Under the pieces are notes generated by a model, which saw nothing but the letters and a program-made list of their open reading frames with translations, did no database searches and was not told the DNA's origin. DNA of 64,000 nt from Streptomyces sp. NBC_01306 (GTDB taxonomy: Bacteria; Actinomycetota; Actinomycetes; Streptomycetales; Streptomycetaceae). Location: contig NZ_JAPEPC010000001.1 in assembly GCF_026340465.1 (NCBI RefSeq), positions 5,151,001 to 5,215,000 of the forward strand, given 5' to 3'. The position numbers and the translations under genes were made by a program. This document shows, piece after piece, positions 28,698-37,247 of the stretch (position 1 is the first letter of the stretch; every line of letters begins with the position of its first letter).

Positions 28698-29771
28698 ATG
28701 TCCTCCGTACTCGCCGATCTCTGCCGATATCCGATCGTGCAGGCCCCCATGGCGGGCGGTGCTTCAGGCCCGCAGCTCGCCGCAGCCGTCTCCGAGGCCG
28801 GTGGTCTCGGGTTCCTCGCCGCCGGGTACAAGACCGCGGACGGCATGTACGAGGAGATCAAGCAGCTGCGCGGGCTGACCTCCCTGCCCTTCGGCGTGAA
28901 CCTGTTCATGCCGCAGTCCGAGCACCCCGATCCGGCAGCCGTCGAGGTCTACAGCCACCAGCTCGCCGGTGAGTCGACCTGGTACGAGACGCCCCTCGGC
29001 GACGTCCACGGCAGCTCGGACGACGGGTACGAGGCCAAACTCGCCGTCCTGCTCGACGACCCCGTCCCGGTGGTCTCCTTCACCTTCGGCTGTCCCTCCC
29101 GCGATGTGCTCGACGCCTTCGACCGGGTCGACACCTTCACCATCGTCACCGTCACCACCGCCGAGGAAGCGCAGACCGCCCAGTGGTGCGGCGCCGACGC
29201 GGTCTGTGTGCAGGGCATCGAGGCGGGCGGCCACCAGGGCACACACCGCGACGACCCGCAGAACGACGGCACGGGCATCGGCGTGCTGTCGCTCATCACG
29301 CAGGTACGGGAGACCGTGCAGCTGCCGGTCATCGCGGCCGGCGGGCTGATGCGCGGCGCACAGATCGCGGCGGTGCTCGCGGCGGGCGCGGAGGCGGCGC
29401 AGCTCGGTACGGCCTTCCTGATCTGCCCGGAGTCCGGGGCGAACAGCCTGCACAAGCAGGCCCTGACCAACCCGCTCTTCGTCCGAACGGACCTCACCCG
29501 CGCGTTCAGCGGGCGCCCGGCGCGCGGTCTCGTCAACCGGTTCATGCGCGAGCACGGACCGTATGCCCCCGCCGCCTATCCGCAGGTGCACCACCTCACG
29601 GCCGGACTGCGCAAGGCCGCGGCCGGGGTGGGCGACGCCCAGGGCATGGCGCTCTGGGCCGGCCAGGGCCACCGGCTCGCCCGTGAGCTGCCCGCCGGTC
29701 AGCTGGTCGAGGTGCTGGTGGCCGAACTGGACGCGGCCCGCGCGCTGTTGGCCGAGGACGGTACGTCATGA
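28698..29771 (+). CDS. Nitronate monooxygenase (2-nitropropane dioxygenase family)
   Basis: The 357-residue TIM-barrel FMN protein has the opening YPIVQAPMAGGASGPQLAAA, GADAVCVQGIEAGGHQGTH with the conserved catalytic-region His, and VIAAGGLMRGAQIAAVLAAG for phosphate binding. It oxidises alkyl nitronates such as propionate-3-nitronate. ATG 28698 is preferred; an in-frame GTG at 28671 is also possible. The stop codon overlaps the rsmE start (ATGA), so the two are translationally coupled. Confidence 0.9.
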   Translation: MSSVLADLCRYPIVQAPMAGGASGPQLAAAVSEAGGLGFLAAGYKTADGMYEEIKQLRGLTSLPFGVNLFMPQSEHPDPAAVEVYSHQLAGESTWYETPLGDVHGSSDDGYEAKLAVLLDDPVPVVSFTFGCPSRDVLDAFDRVDTFTIVTVTTAEEAQTAQWCGADAVCVQGIEAGGHQGTHRDDPQNDGTGIGVLSLITQVRETVQLPVIAAGGLMRGAQIAAVLAAGAEAAQLGTAFLICPESGANSLHKQALTNPLFVRTDLTRAFSGRPARGLVNRFMREHGPYAPAAYPQVHHLTAGLRKAAAGVGDAQGMALWAGQGHRLARELPAGQLVEVLVAELDAARALLAEDGTS

Positions 29772-30529
29772 CCGCCCCGGTCTTCGTCGTCGACGCGGCT
29801 CACGGCCTGGACACGGCGGCCCCCGGCGGCAGATTCGTCCTGGACGGTCCCGAGGGCCGGCACGCGGTGTCCGTGAAGCGGCTGCGGGCGGGCGAGGACG
29901 TCGTACTGACCGACGGCGCCGGCCGCTGGGCGCGGTGCGTGGTCCTGGCGGCCGAGGGCAAGGACCGCCTGGAGGTCCGGGTGGACGCGTGCACCGACGA
30001 TCCGCCGCCCGTGCCCCGGATCACCGTCGTACAGGCGCTGCCCAAGGGCGACCGCGGCGAGGTCGCCGTCGAGACCATGACGGAGACCGGCGTCGATGTG
30101 ATCGTGCCGTGGCAGGCGTCGCGCTGTATCACCCAGTGGCGCGGCGACCGGGGCGCCAAGTCCCTGGCCAAGTGGCGCAGTACGGCACGCGAGTCGGGCA
30201 AGCAGTCCCGGCGGACCCGCTTCCCCGAGATCACCGATGCGCTGAGCACCAAGCAGGTCGCCGCACTCCTCGCGGACGCGGACCTGGCCGGGGTGCTGCA
30301 CGAGGACCAGGAGTACGGCAGCGAGCCACTGGCAGCGGCCGAACTCCCCACGCGGGGCGACATCGTGCTGGTCGTCGGCCCCGAAGGGGGAGTGTCGCCG
30401 GATGAGCTCGCGGCGTTCACGGCCGCTGGAGCCGGGGTGTACCGGCTGGGGCGCAGTGTGCTGCGTACCTCCACGGCGGGGACGGCCGCGGGAGCGCTGC
30501 TGCTGGCCCGCACAGGACGCTGGGGCTGA
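29768..30529 (+). CDS. rsmE: 16S rRNA (uracil-1498-N3)-methyltransferase
   Basis: The 253-residue SPOUT-class methyltransferase has an N-terminal PUA-like region (GPEGRHAVSVKRLRAGEDV). The knotted SAM-binding C-terminus shows LVVGPEGGVSPDELAAF and YRLGRSVLRTSTAGTAA, both diagnostic of RsmE. It methylates N3 of U1498 in 16S rRNA. It is coupled by ATGA overlap to the preceding oxidase gene. Confidence 0.95.
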   Translation: MTAPVFVVDAAHGLDTAAPGGRFVLDGPEGRHAVSVKRLRAGEDVVLTDGAGRWARCVVLAAEGKDRLEVRVDACTDDPPPVPRITVVQALPKGDRGEVAVETMTETGVDVIVPWQASRCITQWRGDRGAKSLAKWRSTARESGKQSRRTRFPEITDALSTKQVAALLADADLAGVLHEDQEYGSEPLAAAELPTRGDIVLVVGPEGGVSPDELAAFTAAGAGVYRLGRSVLRTSTAGTAAGALLLARTGRWG

Positions 30530-30540
30530 CCAGGCCCGCA

Positions 30541-30582
30541 CCACAACCGCCCCACCGCACCCCACAACCGCCCCACTCCACC
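30541..30582 (+). repeat. 21-bp tandem repeat after rsmE
   Basis: CCACAACCGCCCCACCGCACC occurs twice in tandem, with two differences in the second copy, directly after the rsmE stop codon. The rest of the gap to 30694 is Pro/His-codon-like C-rich sequence with no supported gene. Confidence 0.55.
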
Positions 30583-30694
30583 CCGCGCCGGTCCACGCCC
30601 ACACCACCCGACCGCGTACGCACCGCCACCCGCGAGAGTGAAGTGAGCGCGAAGAGGCTGCACATCGGCCCCTTTCAGTGGGAACCTGCCCTGT

Positions 30695-31246
30695 ATGGGG
30701 GCATTGAGACGTGTATCGAGGCACGCACGGTACCGGTCGGTTCTCGCGACGATCGGCGCTGTCTGCACGGCAGTTGCGGGTCTCGCGGCCTGTGACCCGA
30801 TCGACGGGGTCAACACCGGGTCCGTCGCCTACACCACCGACCGCACCGCCACCAGCGCCCTGGAGCACCACGGCGTCGGCGTCGACTGGCTGACCTGCAC
30901 GGCAGACGCCGCGCCCGGTGCCTCGCCCGCGCCCGCCGCCACGCGTGACGTGGCGCAGGTCGACTGCCAGGGCAGGACCAAGGACAAGCAGGACATCACT
31001 GTCAAGGGCAGGGTGACCAGGACCGTCGACGGACGCTGTGTGCGGGGCAGTCTGACGAGCACGGTCGGCGGGGAACTGGCCTTCAGGGCCACGCTGCTGG
31101 GCAACTGCGCGGCCCCGCCCCCGGACGACACCACCACCGCCCCCGTACCCGGCCGGGGCGGATATACCGGCGGATACAGCGGCGGCGCGCAGCCGACGGC
31201 AACCGTCACGGTGACCGCCACCGTGACCCAGTACCCGGGCAAGTAG
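30695..31246 (+). CDS. Secreted lipoprotein-like hypothetical protein
   Basis: The 183-residue product has a basic N-terminus (MGALRRVSRHARYRS), a hydrophobic segment and a lipobox-like AVAGLAAC near residue 33. This suggests lipid attachment at the cell membrane and an extracellular body. The mature part has three further cysteines, a Gly/Tyr-rich stretch and a TVTVTATVTQY tail. No family is recognised; function unknown. Confidence 0.72.
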   Translation: MGALRRVSRHARYRSVLATIGAVCTAVAGLAACDPIDGVNTGSVAYTTDRTATSALEHHGVGVDWLTCTADAAPGASPAPAATRDVAQVDCQGRTKDKQDITVKGRVTRTVDGRCVRGSLTSTVGGELAFRATLLGNCAAPPPDDTTTAPVPGRGGYTGGYSGGAQPTATVTVTATVTQYPGK

Positions 31247-31298
31247 CGACCGCGCGAACCGGCAGGCAGCCCGGCCTGATCCGAACGGAAGACCACAA

Positions 31299-31321
31299 CT
31301 AGGTATATCCCGCCTAGGTAT
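31299..31321. promoter_or_regulatory. Direct repeat CTAGGTAT, possible regulator site
   Basis: CTAGGTAT occurs at 31299-31306 and 31314-31321, 15 bases apart, about 80 bases before the ATPase gene, with a related TTAGGTGTA at 31335-31343. It is AT-richer than its surroundings, so it may be a promoter region or a tandem binding site. No regulator is assigned. Confidence 0.4.
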
Positions 31322-31398
31322 CCCATCCACGGATTTAGGTGTACGGATCTTCGCCCCGGGCCCGCGCGCGGCGGCCCGTCGCCGGTCAGAGTGGGTCC

Positions 31399-32349
31399 AT
31401 GGCTGCCCTTCCCGAACCGGACGTCCTTCCCGAGCCGGACCTCGGCGCGCTCGCCGAACGCCTTGCCGCCACCCGCCTCGTGACCCTCACCGGCCCCGGC
31501 GGCATCGGCAAGTCACGGCTGGCCGCCAGACTCAGTGAGGCGACTTCGTGCACCGGCACGCCCGTGCACCGGGTCGACCTCTCCGGCTGTCCGGACGCGG
31601 CGCTCGTCCCGTACATGGTGGCCACGGCGCTGCACACCGCGCCCGCACCCGGCACCGACCCGGTACGCGCGGTGCTCGACCTGCTCACGCACAGCCGGGG
31701 GCTGCTCGTCCTGGACACCTGCGAACATGTGCTGACCGGCTGCGCCTACCTCGTCGGCCGGGTGCACGACAGCTGTCCCGGGCTCCGGATCCTGACCACC
31801 AGCCGCAAACCGCTCGACGTACCGGGCGAACAGCTGGTGGAGGTCCCGCCGTTGCCCCGCCGGCGGACCGCCGGGCTGCTCCAGAAGCACGCCGCCTCGT
31901 ACGGCGTCGAGCTGCCCGACTACTGGGCCGGGCAACTGGCCGATCGGCTCGACGGGGATCCACTCTCCACCCTGCTCGCCGCCCGGAGCCTGCGGCTGAT
32001 GACCGCGCAGCAGTTGCACGGGTCGCTCTGCGCGCCCGGTGGGCGGTTCACCGTCCTCACCGACGGCCCCGGCGACCCCGCCAGGCACCGCACGCTCCTT
32101 GAGGCCGTCGAGTGGAGCCACGAGCTGTGCAGCAGGGCCGAACGGCTGCTCTGGGCCCGGCTGTCGGCGTTCACCGGTGAGTTCACCGCGGAGCAGGTCC
32201 GTACGGTCTTTCCCGACGGGTCCTCGCTCGTGTCCCTGGTGAGCTCGTCGGTGGTGCTCGCCCGGAGCGACGGGACCTACCGGCTGCCGCTGGCGCACAG
32301 GGAGTACGGACAACTCAGGCTCGCCGGGCTGGGCGACGCCCTAGGGTGA
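31399..32349 (+). CDS. NB-ARC/LuxR-AfsR-type ATPase without a visible DNA-binding domain
   Basis: The 316-residue protein has a Walker A motif in LTLTGPGGIGKSRLAARL, a Walker B-like region GLLVLDTCEHVL, a sensor ILTTSRKPL, and a winged-helix-like end (ERLLWARLSAFTGEFTAEQV). These are the hallmarks of STAND ATPases found in large LuxR/AfsR regulators. Here neither an N-terminal nor C-terminal DNA-binding domain is present, so it may act as a stand-alone switch. ATG 31399 is used. Its stop codon is only five bases before the chosen tricorn start. Confidence 0.82.
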   Translation: MAALPEPDVLPEPDLGALAERLAATRLVTLTGPGGIGKSRLAARLSEATSCTGTPVHRVDLSGCPDAALVPYMVATALHTAPAPGTDPVRAVLDLLTHSRGLLVLDTCEHVLTGCAYLVGRVHDSCPGLRILTTSRKPLDVPGEQLVEVPPLPRRRTAGLLQKHAASYGVELPDYWAGQLADRLDGDPLSTLLAARSLRLMTAQQLHGSLCAPGGRFTVLTDGPGDPARHRTLLEAVEWSHELCSRAERLLWARLSAFTGEFTAEQVRTVFPDGSSLVSLVSSSVVLARSDGTYRLPLAHREYGQLRLAGLGDALG

Positions 32350-32354
32350 TCCTT

Positions 32355-35300
32355 GTGAAGCAGCCTTCCTATCTCCGGTTTCCGCATGTCCAGGGCGATC
32401 TGATCGCCTTCACCGCTGAGGACGACGTCTGGATGGCCCCGCTCGACGGCGGCCGTGCCTGGCGGGTCAGCGCCGACAACAGCCCCGTCAGCCATCCCCG
32501 GATATCTCCCGACGGCCGCTGGGTCGCCTGGACCTCCACCAGGGACGGGGCGCCCGAAGTCCATCTCGCCCCGGCCGAAGGGGGCCCCGCCAGGCGTCTG
32601 ACGTACTGGGGCGACGCACGGACGTCCGTCCGGGGCTGGACCCCGGACGGTGAGGTGCTCGCCATCAGCACCCACGGCCAGATCTCGCTGCGGCGCAGCT
32701 GGGCGCGGGCCGTTCCGGTCGACGGCGGCCCGGCGCGGACCCTGCCGTACGGACCGGTGGGCTCCCTCGCGTACGGGCCGGACCAGCGGGTGCTGCTCCT
32801 CTCGGCGACGATGGGCCGCGAGGCCGCCAGCTGGAAGCGGTACCGGGGCGGCACCGCGGGCAAGCTGTGGACCGGTGAGACCGGCGGCGACTTCGTACGG
32901 CTCCACGCCGACCTCGACGGGAACATCGAGTGCCCGCTGTGGGTGGGCGGCCGGGTGGCCTTCCTCTCCGACCACGAAGGCGTCGGGGCGCTCTACTCCT
33001 CGCTCCCGGACGGCTCCGAGCTGCGCAGGCACACCGCGACCGACGGGTTCTACGCGCGCCAGGCCGCCACCGACGGCACCCGTGTCGTCTGCATGGCGGC
33101 CGGCGAACTGTGGATCGTCGACGACCTCGAAGGCGCCGAGCCCCGCCGGATCGACGTCCGGCTCGGCGGCCAGCGCGCCGACCTCCAGCCCCACTCGGTG
33201 CGCGCCGGGCACCACATCGGCACGGTGTCCCCGGACCGTACCGGCCGCGGCAGCGCCGTCGAGTCGCGCGGCGCCGTGCACTGGGTCACCCACCGGGAGG
33301 GCCCGGTCCGCGCGCTGGCCGCCGAGCCGGGTGTACGGGCGAGGCTGCCCCGCACCTTCCGGGCCGACGGCGCCGAGCAGGTCGTCTGGGTCACCGACGC
33401 GGAGGGCGAGGACGCCCTGGAGTGCGCGCCCGCGACCGGCGCCGCCCCGGCCGCCGCCCCGCGCCGCCTCGCCCAGGGCCGTATCGGCCGGGTGCTCGGG
33501 CTCGCCGCTGCCCCGGACGGCAGCCGGTTCGCCGTCGCCGCGCACGACGGGCGGGTGCTGGTCGTCGAGCGCGAGTCCGGCGATGTGCACGAGGTGGACC
33601 GCAGCGAGGACGGTGACGCCTCGGGCCTGGTCTTCTCGCCCGACTCCTCCTGGCTGGCCTGGTCGCACCCCGGCCCCGAACCGCTGCGCCAGCTCAAGCT
33701 CGCGCACCTCGCCGACCTCTCCGTCGCAGAGGCGACCCCGCTGCGCTTCCGGGACTTCGACCCGGCCTTCACCACCGACGGCAAACACCTCGCCTTCCTC
33801 TCCGAGCGCGCCTTCGACCCGATCTACGACGCGCACGTCTTCGACCTGGCGTTCATCGGCAGCTGCCGTCCGCATCTGCTGACACTCGCCGCGGCCACCC
33901 CGTCCCCGTTCGGTCCGCAGCGGCACGGCCGCGCGACCGAGCGGGACAAGGACGCCGACGAGCACGACGCACCCACCGCGCTGCCCGTGACCCGTATCGA
34001 CCTCGAAGGTCTCGCCGACCGGATCGTGCCGCTGCCCGTCGAGGCCGGCAGCTACTCGACGCTGCGCGCCGCCAGGGACGGGCTGCTCTGGCTCCGCCAC
34101 CCGCTGCGCGGGGTCCTCGGCACGACCAGGGCCACCCCCGACGCGCCCTGGCCGCACACCGTCCTTGAGCGGTACGACCTGGAGAAGCTGCGCGACGAGG
34201 AAATCGCCCCGGACGTCGACCACTTCGAGGTCAGTGGCGACGGCAAGCGGCTCGTGCTGCACACGGACGGCAAGCTGCGCGTCGTCCCCTCGGACAGCCG
34301 GGTGGCCAAATCCGACGGGGACGAGGACAGCGACCGCAACGTCTCCGTCGACCTCTCCCGCATCCGCCGGATCCTCGACCCGGCCGCCGAGTGGCGGCAG
34401 ATGTACGACGAGGCCGGGCGCATCATGCGGGACCACTTCTGGCGCCCCGACATGTCGGGCGTCGACTGGGACGGGGTCCTGGACCGCTACCGGCCGGTGC
34501 TCGCCCGGGTCGCCACCCACGACGACCTGGTCGACCTGCTCTGGGAGGTGCAGGGCGAGCTGGGCACCTCGCACGCCTATGTGACACCGCCGGGCGGCTG
34601 GCGCGACGACACCACCCGGCAGGGGCTGCTCGGCGCCGACATCTCCCGTACGGAAGAGGGCAGTTGGCGCATCGACCGGGTGCTGCCTTCGGAGACGTCC
34701 GACCCCGCGGCGCGCTCCCCGCTCGCCGCACCGGGTGTGGCCGTCCGCGCCGGTGACACCGTCCTGGCCGTCGACGGCCAGGCGGTCGACCCGCTCACCG
34801 GCCCCGCGCCGTTGCTCACCGGCTCGGCGGGCAAGCCCGTCGAGCTCACCGTCTCACCCGCGGACGGGGGCGATCCGCGCCATGTCGTGGTCGTACCGAC
34901 CGGTGACGAGGAGGCGCTGCGCTACCACGCGTGGGTGGCCGACCGCCGGAGCTACGTCCACGAGCGGTCCGGCGGCCGGCTCGGCTATCTGCATGTTCCC
35001 GACATGGTCGGCTCGGGCTGGGCGCAGCTCCACCGCGATCTGCGGGTCGAGGTGGCCAGGGAGGGTCTGGTCGTGGACGTACGGGAGAACCGCGGCGGCC
35101 ACACCTCGCAGCTGGTGGTGGAGAAGCTGGCCCGCCGCATCGTGGGCTGGGACCTGCCGCGGGGGATGCGGCCCTACAGCTATCCGCAGGACGCCCCGCG
35201 CGGTCCCGTGGTGTCCGTCGCCAACGAGTTCTCCGGCTCGGACGGCGACATCGTGAACGCGGCGATCAAGGCGCTGGGGATCGGGCCCGTGGTCGGCACC

Positions 35301-35564
35301 CGCACCTGGGGCGGAGTCATCGGCATCGACAGCAGGTACCGGCTGGTCGACGGCACTCTGGTGACCCAGCCCAAGTACGCCTTCTGGCTGGAGGGTTACG
35401 GCTGGGGCGTGGAGAACCACGGGGTCGACCCGGACGTCGAGGTGGTCCAGGCGCCGCAGGACCACGCGGCGGGCCGGGACCCGCAGCTGGACGAGGCGAT
35501 CAGGATCGCGCTCGCCGCGCTGGAGGAGAACCCGGCGAAGACCCCGCCGGGCCTGCCGGACTGA
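32355..35564 (+). CDS. Tricorn protease homologue
   Basis: The 1069-residue protein has N-terminal WD/PD40-type beta-propeller repeats (for example ISPDGRWVAWTSTRDG and FAVAAHDGRVLVVERESG). It continues with the C1 domain, a PDZ domain (GVAVRAGDTVLAVDGQAV) and an S41-like catalytic domain (GRLGYLHVPDM, EFSGSDGDIVNAAIKALG). It degrades peptides released by the proteasome. GTG 32355 is chosen because AGGGTGA lies at an ideal distance; GTG 32346, which overlaps the previous stop codon, is possible. A long hairpin terminator follows. Confidence 0.94.
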   Translation: MKQPSYLRFPHVQGDLIAFTAEDDVWMAPLDGGRAWRVSADNSPVSHPRISPDGRWVAWTSTRDGAPEVHLAPAEGGPARRLTYWGDARTSVRGWTPDGEVLAISTHGQISLRRSWARAVPVDGGPARTLPYGPVGSLAYGPDQRVLLLSATMGREAASWKRYRGGTAGKLWTGETGGDFVRLHADLDGNIECPLWVGGRVAFLSDHEGVGALYSSLPDGSELRRHTATDGFYARQAATDGTRVVCMAAGELWIVDDLEGAEPRRIDVRLGGQRADLQPHSVRAGHHIGTVSPDRTGRGSAVESRGAVHWVTHREGPVRALAAEPGVRARLPRTFRADGAEQVVWVTDAEGEDALECAPATGAAPAAAPRRLAQGRIGRVLGLAAAPDGSRFAVAAHDGRVLVVERESGDVHEVDRSEDGDASGLVFSPDSSWLAWSHPGPEPLRQLKLAHLADLSVAEATPLRFRDFDPAFTTDGKHLAFLSERAFDPIYDAHVFDLAFIGSCRPHLLTLAAATPSPFGPQRHGRATERDKDADEHDAPTALPVTRIDLEGLADRIVPLPVEAGSYSTLRAARDGLLWLRHPLRGVLGTTRATPDAPWPHTVLERYDLEKLRDEEIAPDVDHFEVSGDGKRLVLHTDGKLRVVPSDSRVAKSDGDEDSDRNVSVDLSRIRRILDPAAEWRQMYDEAGRIMRDHFWRPDMSGVDWDGVLDRYRPVLARVATHDDLVDLLWEVQGELGTSHAYVTPPGGWRDDTTRQGLLGADISRTEEGSWRIDRVLPSETSDPAARSPLAAPGVAVRAGDTVLAVDGQAVDPLTGPAPLLTGSAGKPVELTVSPADGGDPRHVVVVPTGDEEALRYHAWVADRRSYVHERSGGRLGYLHVPDMVGSGWAQLHRDLRVEVAREGLVVDVRENRGGHTSQLVVEKLARRIVGWDLPRGMRPYSYPQDAPRGPVVSVANEFSGSDGDIVNAAIKALGIGPVVGTRTWGGVIGIDSRYRLVDGTLVTQPKYAFWLEGYGWGVENHGVDPDVEVVQAPQDHAAGRDPQLDEAIRIALAALEENPAKTPPGLPD

Positions 35565-35569
35565 TGGCC

Positions 35570-35599
35570 GCGCCCCCGCCCGCGACCGGGCGGGGGCGC
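35570..35599 (+). terminator. Terminator after the tricorn gene
   Basis: GCGCCCCCGCCC (35570-35581) pairs perfectly with GGGCGGGGGCGC (35588-35599) around a six-base loop, five bases past the stop codon. There is no T run, which is common in Streptomyces terminators. Confidence 0.7.
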
Positions 35600-35894
35600 A
35601 TGGCCGGGGGCGGAGCGCAGGCGCGCCGGCCGCCCACGGCTGGTGCCGCGGCAGGCAAGGTTCGCCCGTCAAGGAGCGGCGTTCGGTGCGTGCTCTCGGC
35701 GTGCCGGCCGGAAGCCCCCGTACTGGACGTACTTGGGCTTTCGGCCGGTGCGGCGAGAGTGTGTGCCGGGCGTCGCGACGGGGCAAACGTTGCCTGCCGT
35801 GGCACTAGCATGGCGGCGTACACGATGATCATCGACCGACACCATGACCGGCCGGCACGACGACCGGCCGGCACCGTGACCGAGGAGTGAGCGC
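35600..35894. other. Intergenic region upstream of the HIT gene
   Basis: No convincing gene is present. The second half becomes less GC-rich and includes TAGCAT at 35805-35810, which could be a -10 element, without a clear -35. The motif ACCGGCCGGCAC is repeated twice shortly before the HIT ribosome site (about 35849-35878). Confidence 0.4.
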
Positions 35895-36254
35895 ATGGCG
35901 GGAGAGCCGCAGACCGACTGCCTGTTCTGCAAGATCGTCTCGGGGGACATTCCGGCGACCGTCGTCCGGGAGACCGACACCACTGTCGCCTTCCGTGACA
36001 TAAACCCGCAGGCGCCCACGCACGTCCTGGTGATCCCCAAGGTGCACTACCCGGACGCGGCCTCCCTCGCGGCGGCCGAACCGCAGATCGCCGCGGACGT
36101 GCTGCGCGAGGCGGCCGAGGTCGCAGCGGAGGACAAGGTCGACGGGACCGGGTACCGGATCGTCTTCAACACCGGGTCGGGCGCCGGCCAGACCGTCTTC
36201 CACGCGCACGCCCACGTCCTGGGCGGCCGCGGGCTCAACTGGCCTCCCGGATAG
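35895..36254 (+). CDS. HIT family nucleotide hydrolase/transferase
   Basis: The 119-residue protein has CLFCKIVSGDIPATVV at the start and the histidine triad VFHAHAHVLGG at residues 102-112, the nucleotide-binding catalytic motif of HINT-type phosphoramidases. It probably hydrolyses AMP-amide compounds. ATG 35895 has GAGGAG upstream. The RNase Z-like gene begins five bases after its stop codon, so they are probably co-transcribed. Confidence 0.93.
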   Translation: MAGEPQTDCLFCKIVSGDIPATVVRETDTTVAFRDINPQAPTHVLVIPKVHYPDAASLAAAEPQIAADVLREAAEVAAEDKVDGTGYRIVFNTGSGAGQTVFHAHAHVLGGRGLNWPPG

Positions 36255-36259
36255 TTCCG

Positions 36260-37177
36260 TTGTCCGTACGAGAACTCGTGGTGCTCGGCACCGCCAGCCA
36301 GGTACCCACCCGCCGCCGCAACCACAACGGCTATCTGCTGCGCTGGGACGGCCAGGGCATCCTCTTCGACCCCGGCGAGGGCACCCAGCGCCAGATGCTG
36401 CATGCCGGGGTGGCCGCGCACGACATCGACCGGATCTGCGTCACGCACTTCCACGGGGACCACTCGCTGGGCCTGGCCGGGGTGATCCAGCGGATCAACC
36501 TGGACCAGGTCCCGCACCCGGTCACCGCGCACTACCCGGCGAGCGGGCAGCACTTCTTCGACCGGCTGCGGTACTCCACCGCCTACCGCGAGTCCGTCGC
36601 CCTGGTGCAGTCCCCGGCCACCGGGGACGGAGGCGTCCTGGCGCGGACACCTGCGTACGAGCTGGAGGCGGTCAGGCTCTCGCACCCCGTCGAGTCGTAC
36701 GGCTACCGGCTGACCGAGCCCGACGGGCGCCGGATGCTCCCGGAGAAGCTCGCGGAGCACGGGGTGTCAGGACCCGGCGTCGGACGGCTCCAGCGGGAGG
36801 GCGTACTCGACGGAGTCACCCTCGACCAGGTCAGCGAGGTACGGCGCGGCCAGCGCTTCGCCTTCGTCATGGACACCCGGCTCTGCGACGGCGTCCACCG
36901 GCTCGCGGACGGCTGCGACCTGCTGGTCATCGAGTCGACCTTCCTCGACGAGGACGCGAAGCTGGCGGCCGACCACGGCCATCTGACCGCCGGACAGGCG
37001 GGCCGTGTCGCACGCGACGCGGGCGTACGGCACCTCGTCCTGACGCACTTCTCGCAGCGGTACACCGACCCCGCGGAGTTCGGCAGACAGGCGCGCGCCG
37101 CGGGCTTCGACGGTGAACTCACCGTCGCCGACGACCTGATGCGCGTTCCGGTCCCCACCCGGCACACCACCACCTGA
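36260..37177 (+). CDS. rnz: Ribonuclease Z family metallo-hydrolase
   Basis: The 305-residue protein has VVLGTASQVPTRRRNHNG, GILFDPGEGTQRQM, the metal site THFHGDHSLGLAG, and later AFVMDTR, LVIESTFLD and HLVLTHFSQRY, all typical of tRNase Z. It cleaves 3' trailers from tRNA precursors that lack CCA; this fits the two tRNA-Ala genes here, which do not encode CCA. The start is TTG 36260; no stronger start is near. It follows the HIT gene by five bases. Confidence 0.9.
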   Translation: MSVRELVVLGTASQVPTRRRNHNGYLLRWDGQGILFDPGEGTQRQMLHAGVAAHDIDRICVTHFHGDHSLGLAGVIQRINLDQVPHPVTAHYPASGQHFFDRLRYSTAYRESVALVQSPATGDGGVLARTPAYELEAVRLSHPVESYGYRLTEPDGRRMLPEKLAEHGVSGPGVGRLQREGVLDGVTLDQVSEVRRGQRFAFVMDTRLCDGVHRLADGCDLLVIESTFLDEDAKLAADHGHLTAGQAGRVARDAGVRHLVLTHFSQRYTDPAEFGRQARAAGFDGELTVADDLMRVPVPTRHTTT

Positions 37178-37247
37178 CCGCCGTACTGCCCGGCCCGCAA
37201 AAAAGAGCCCCCATCCCACCCACACCACCGACCTGAGCGAGACCCCG

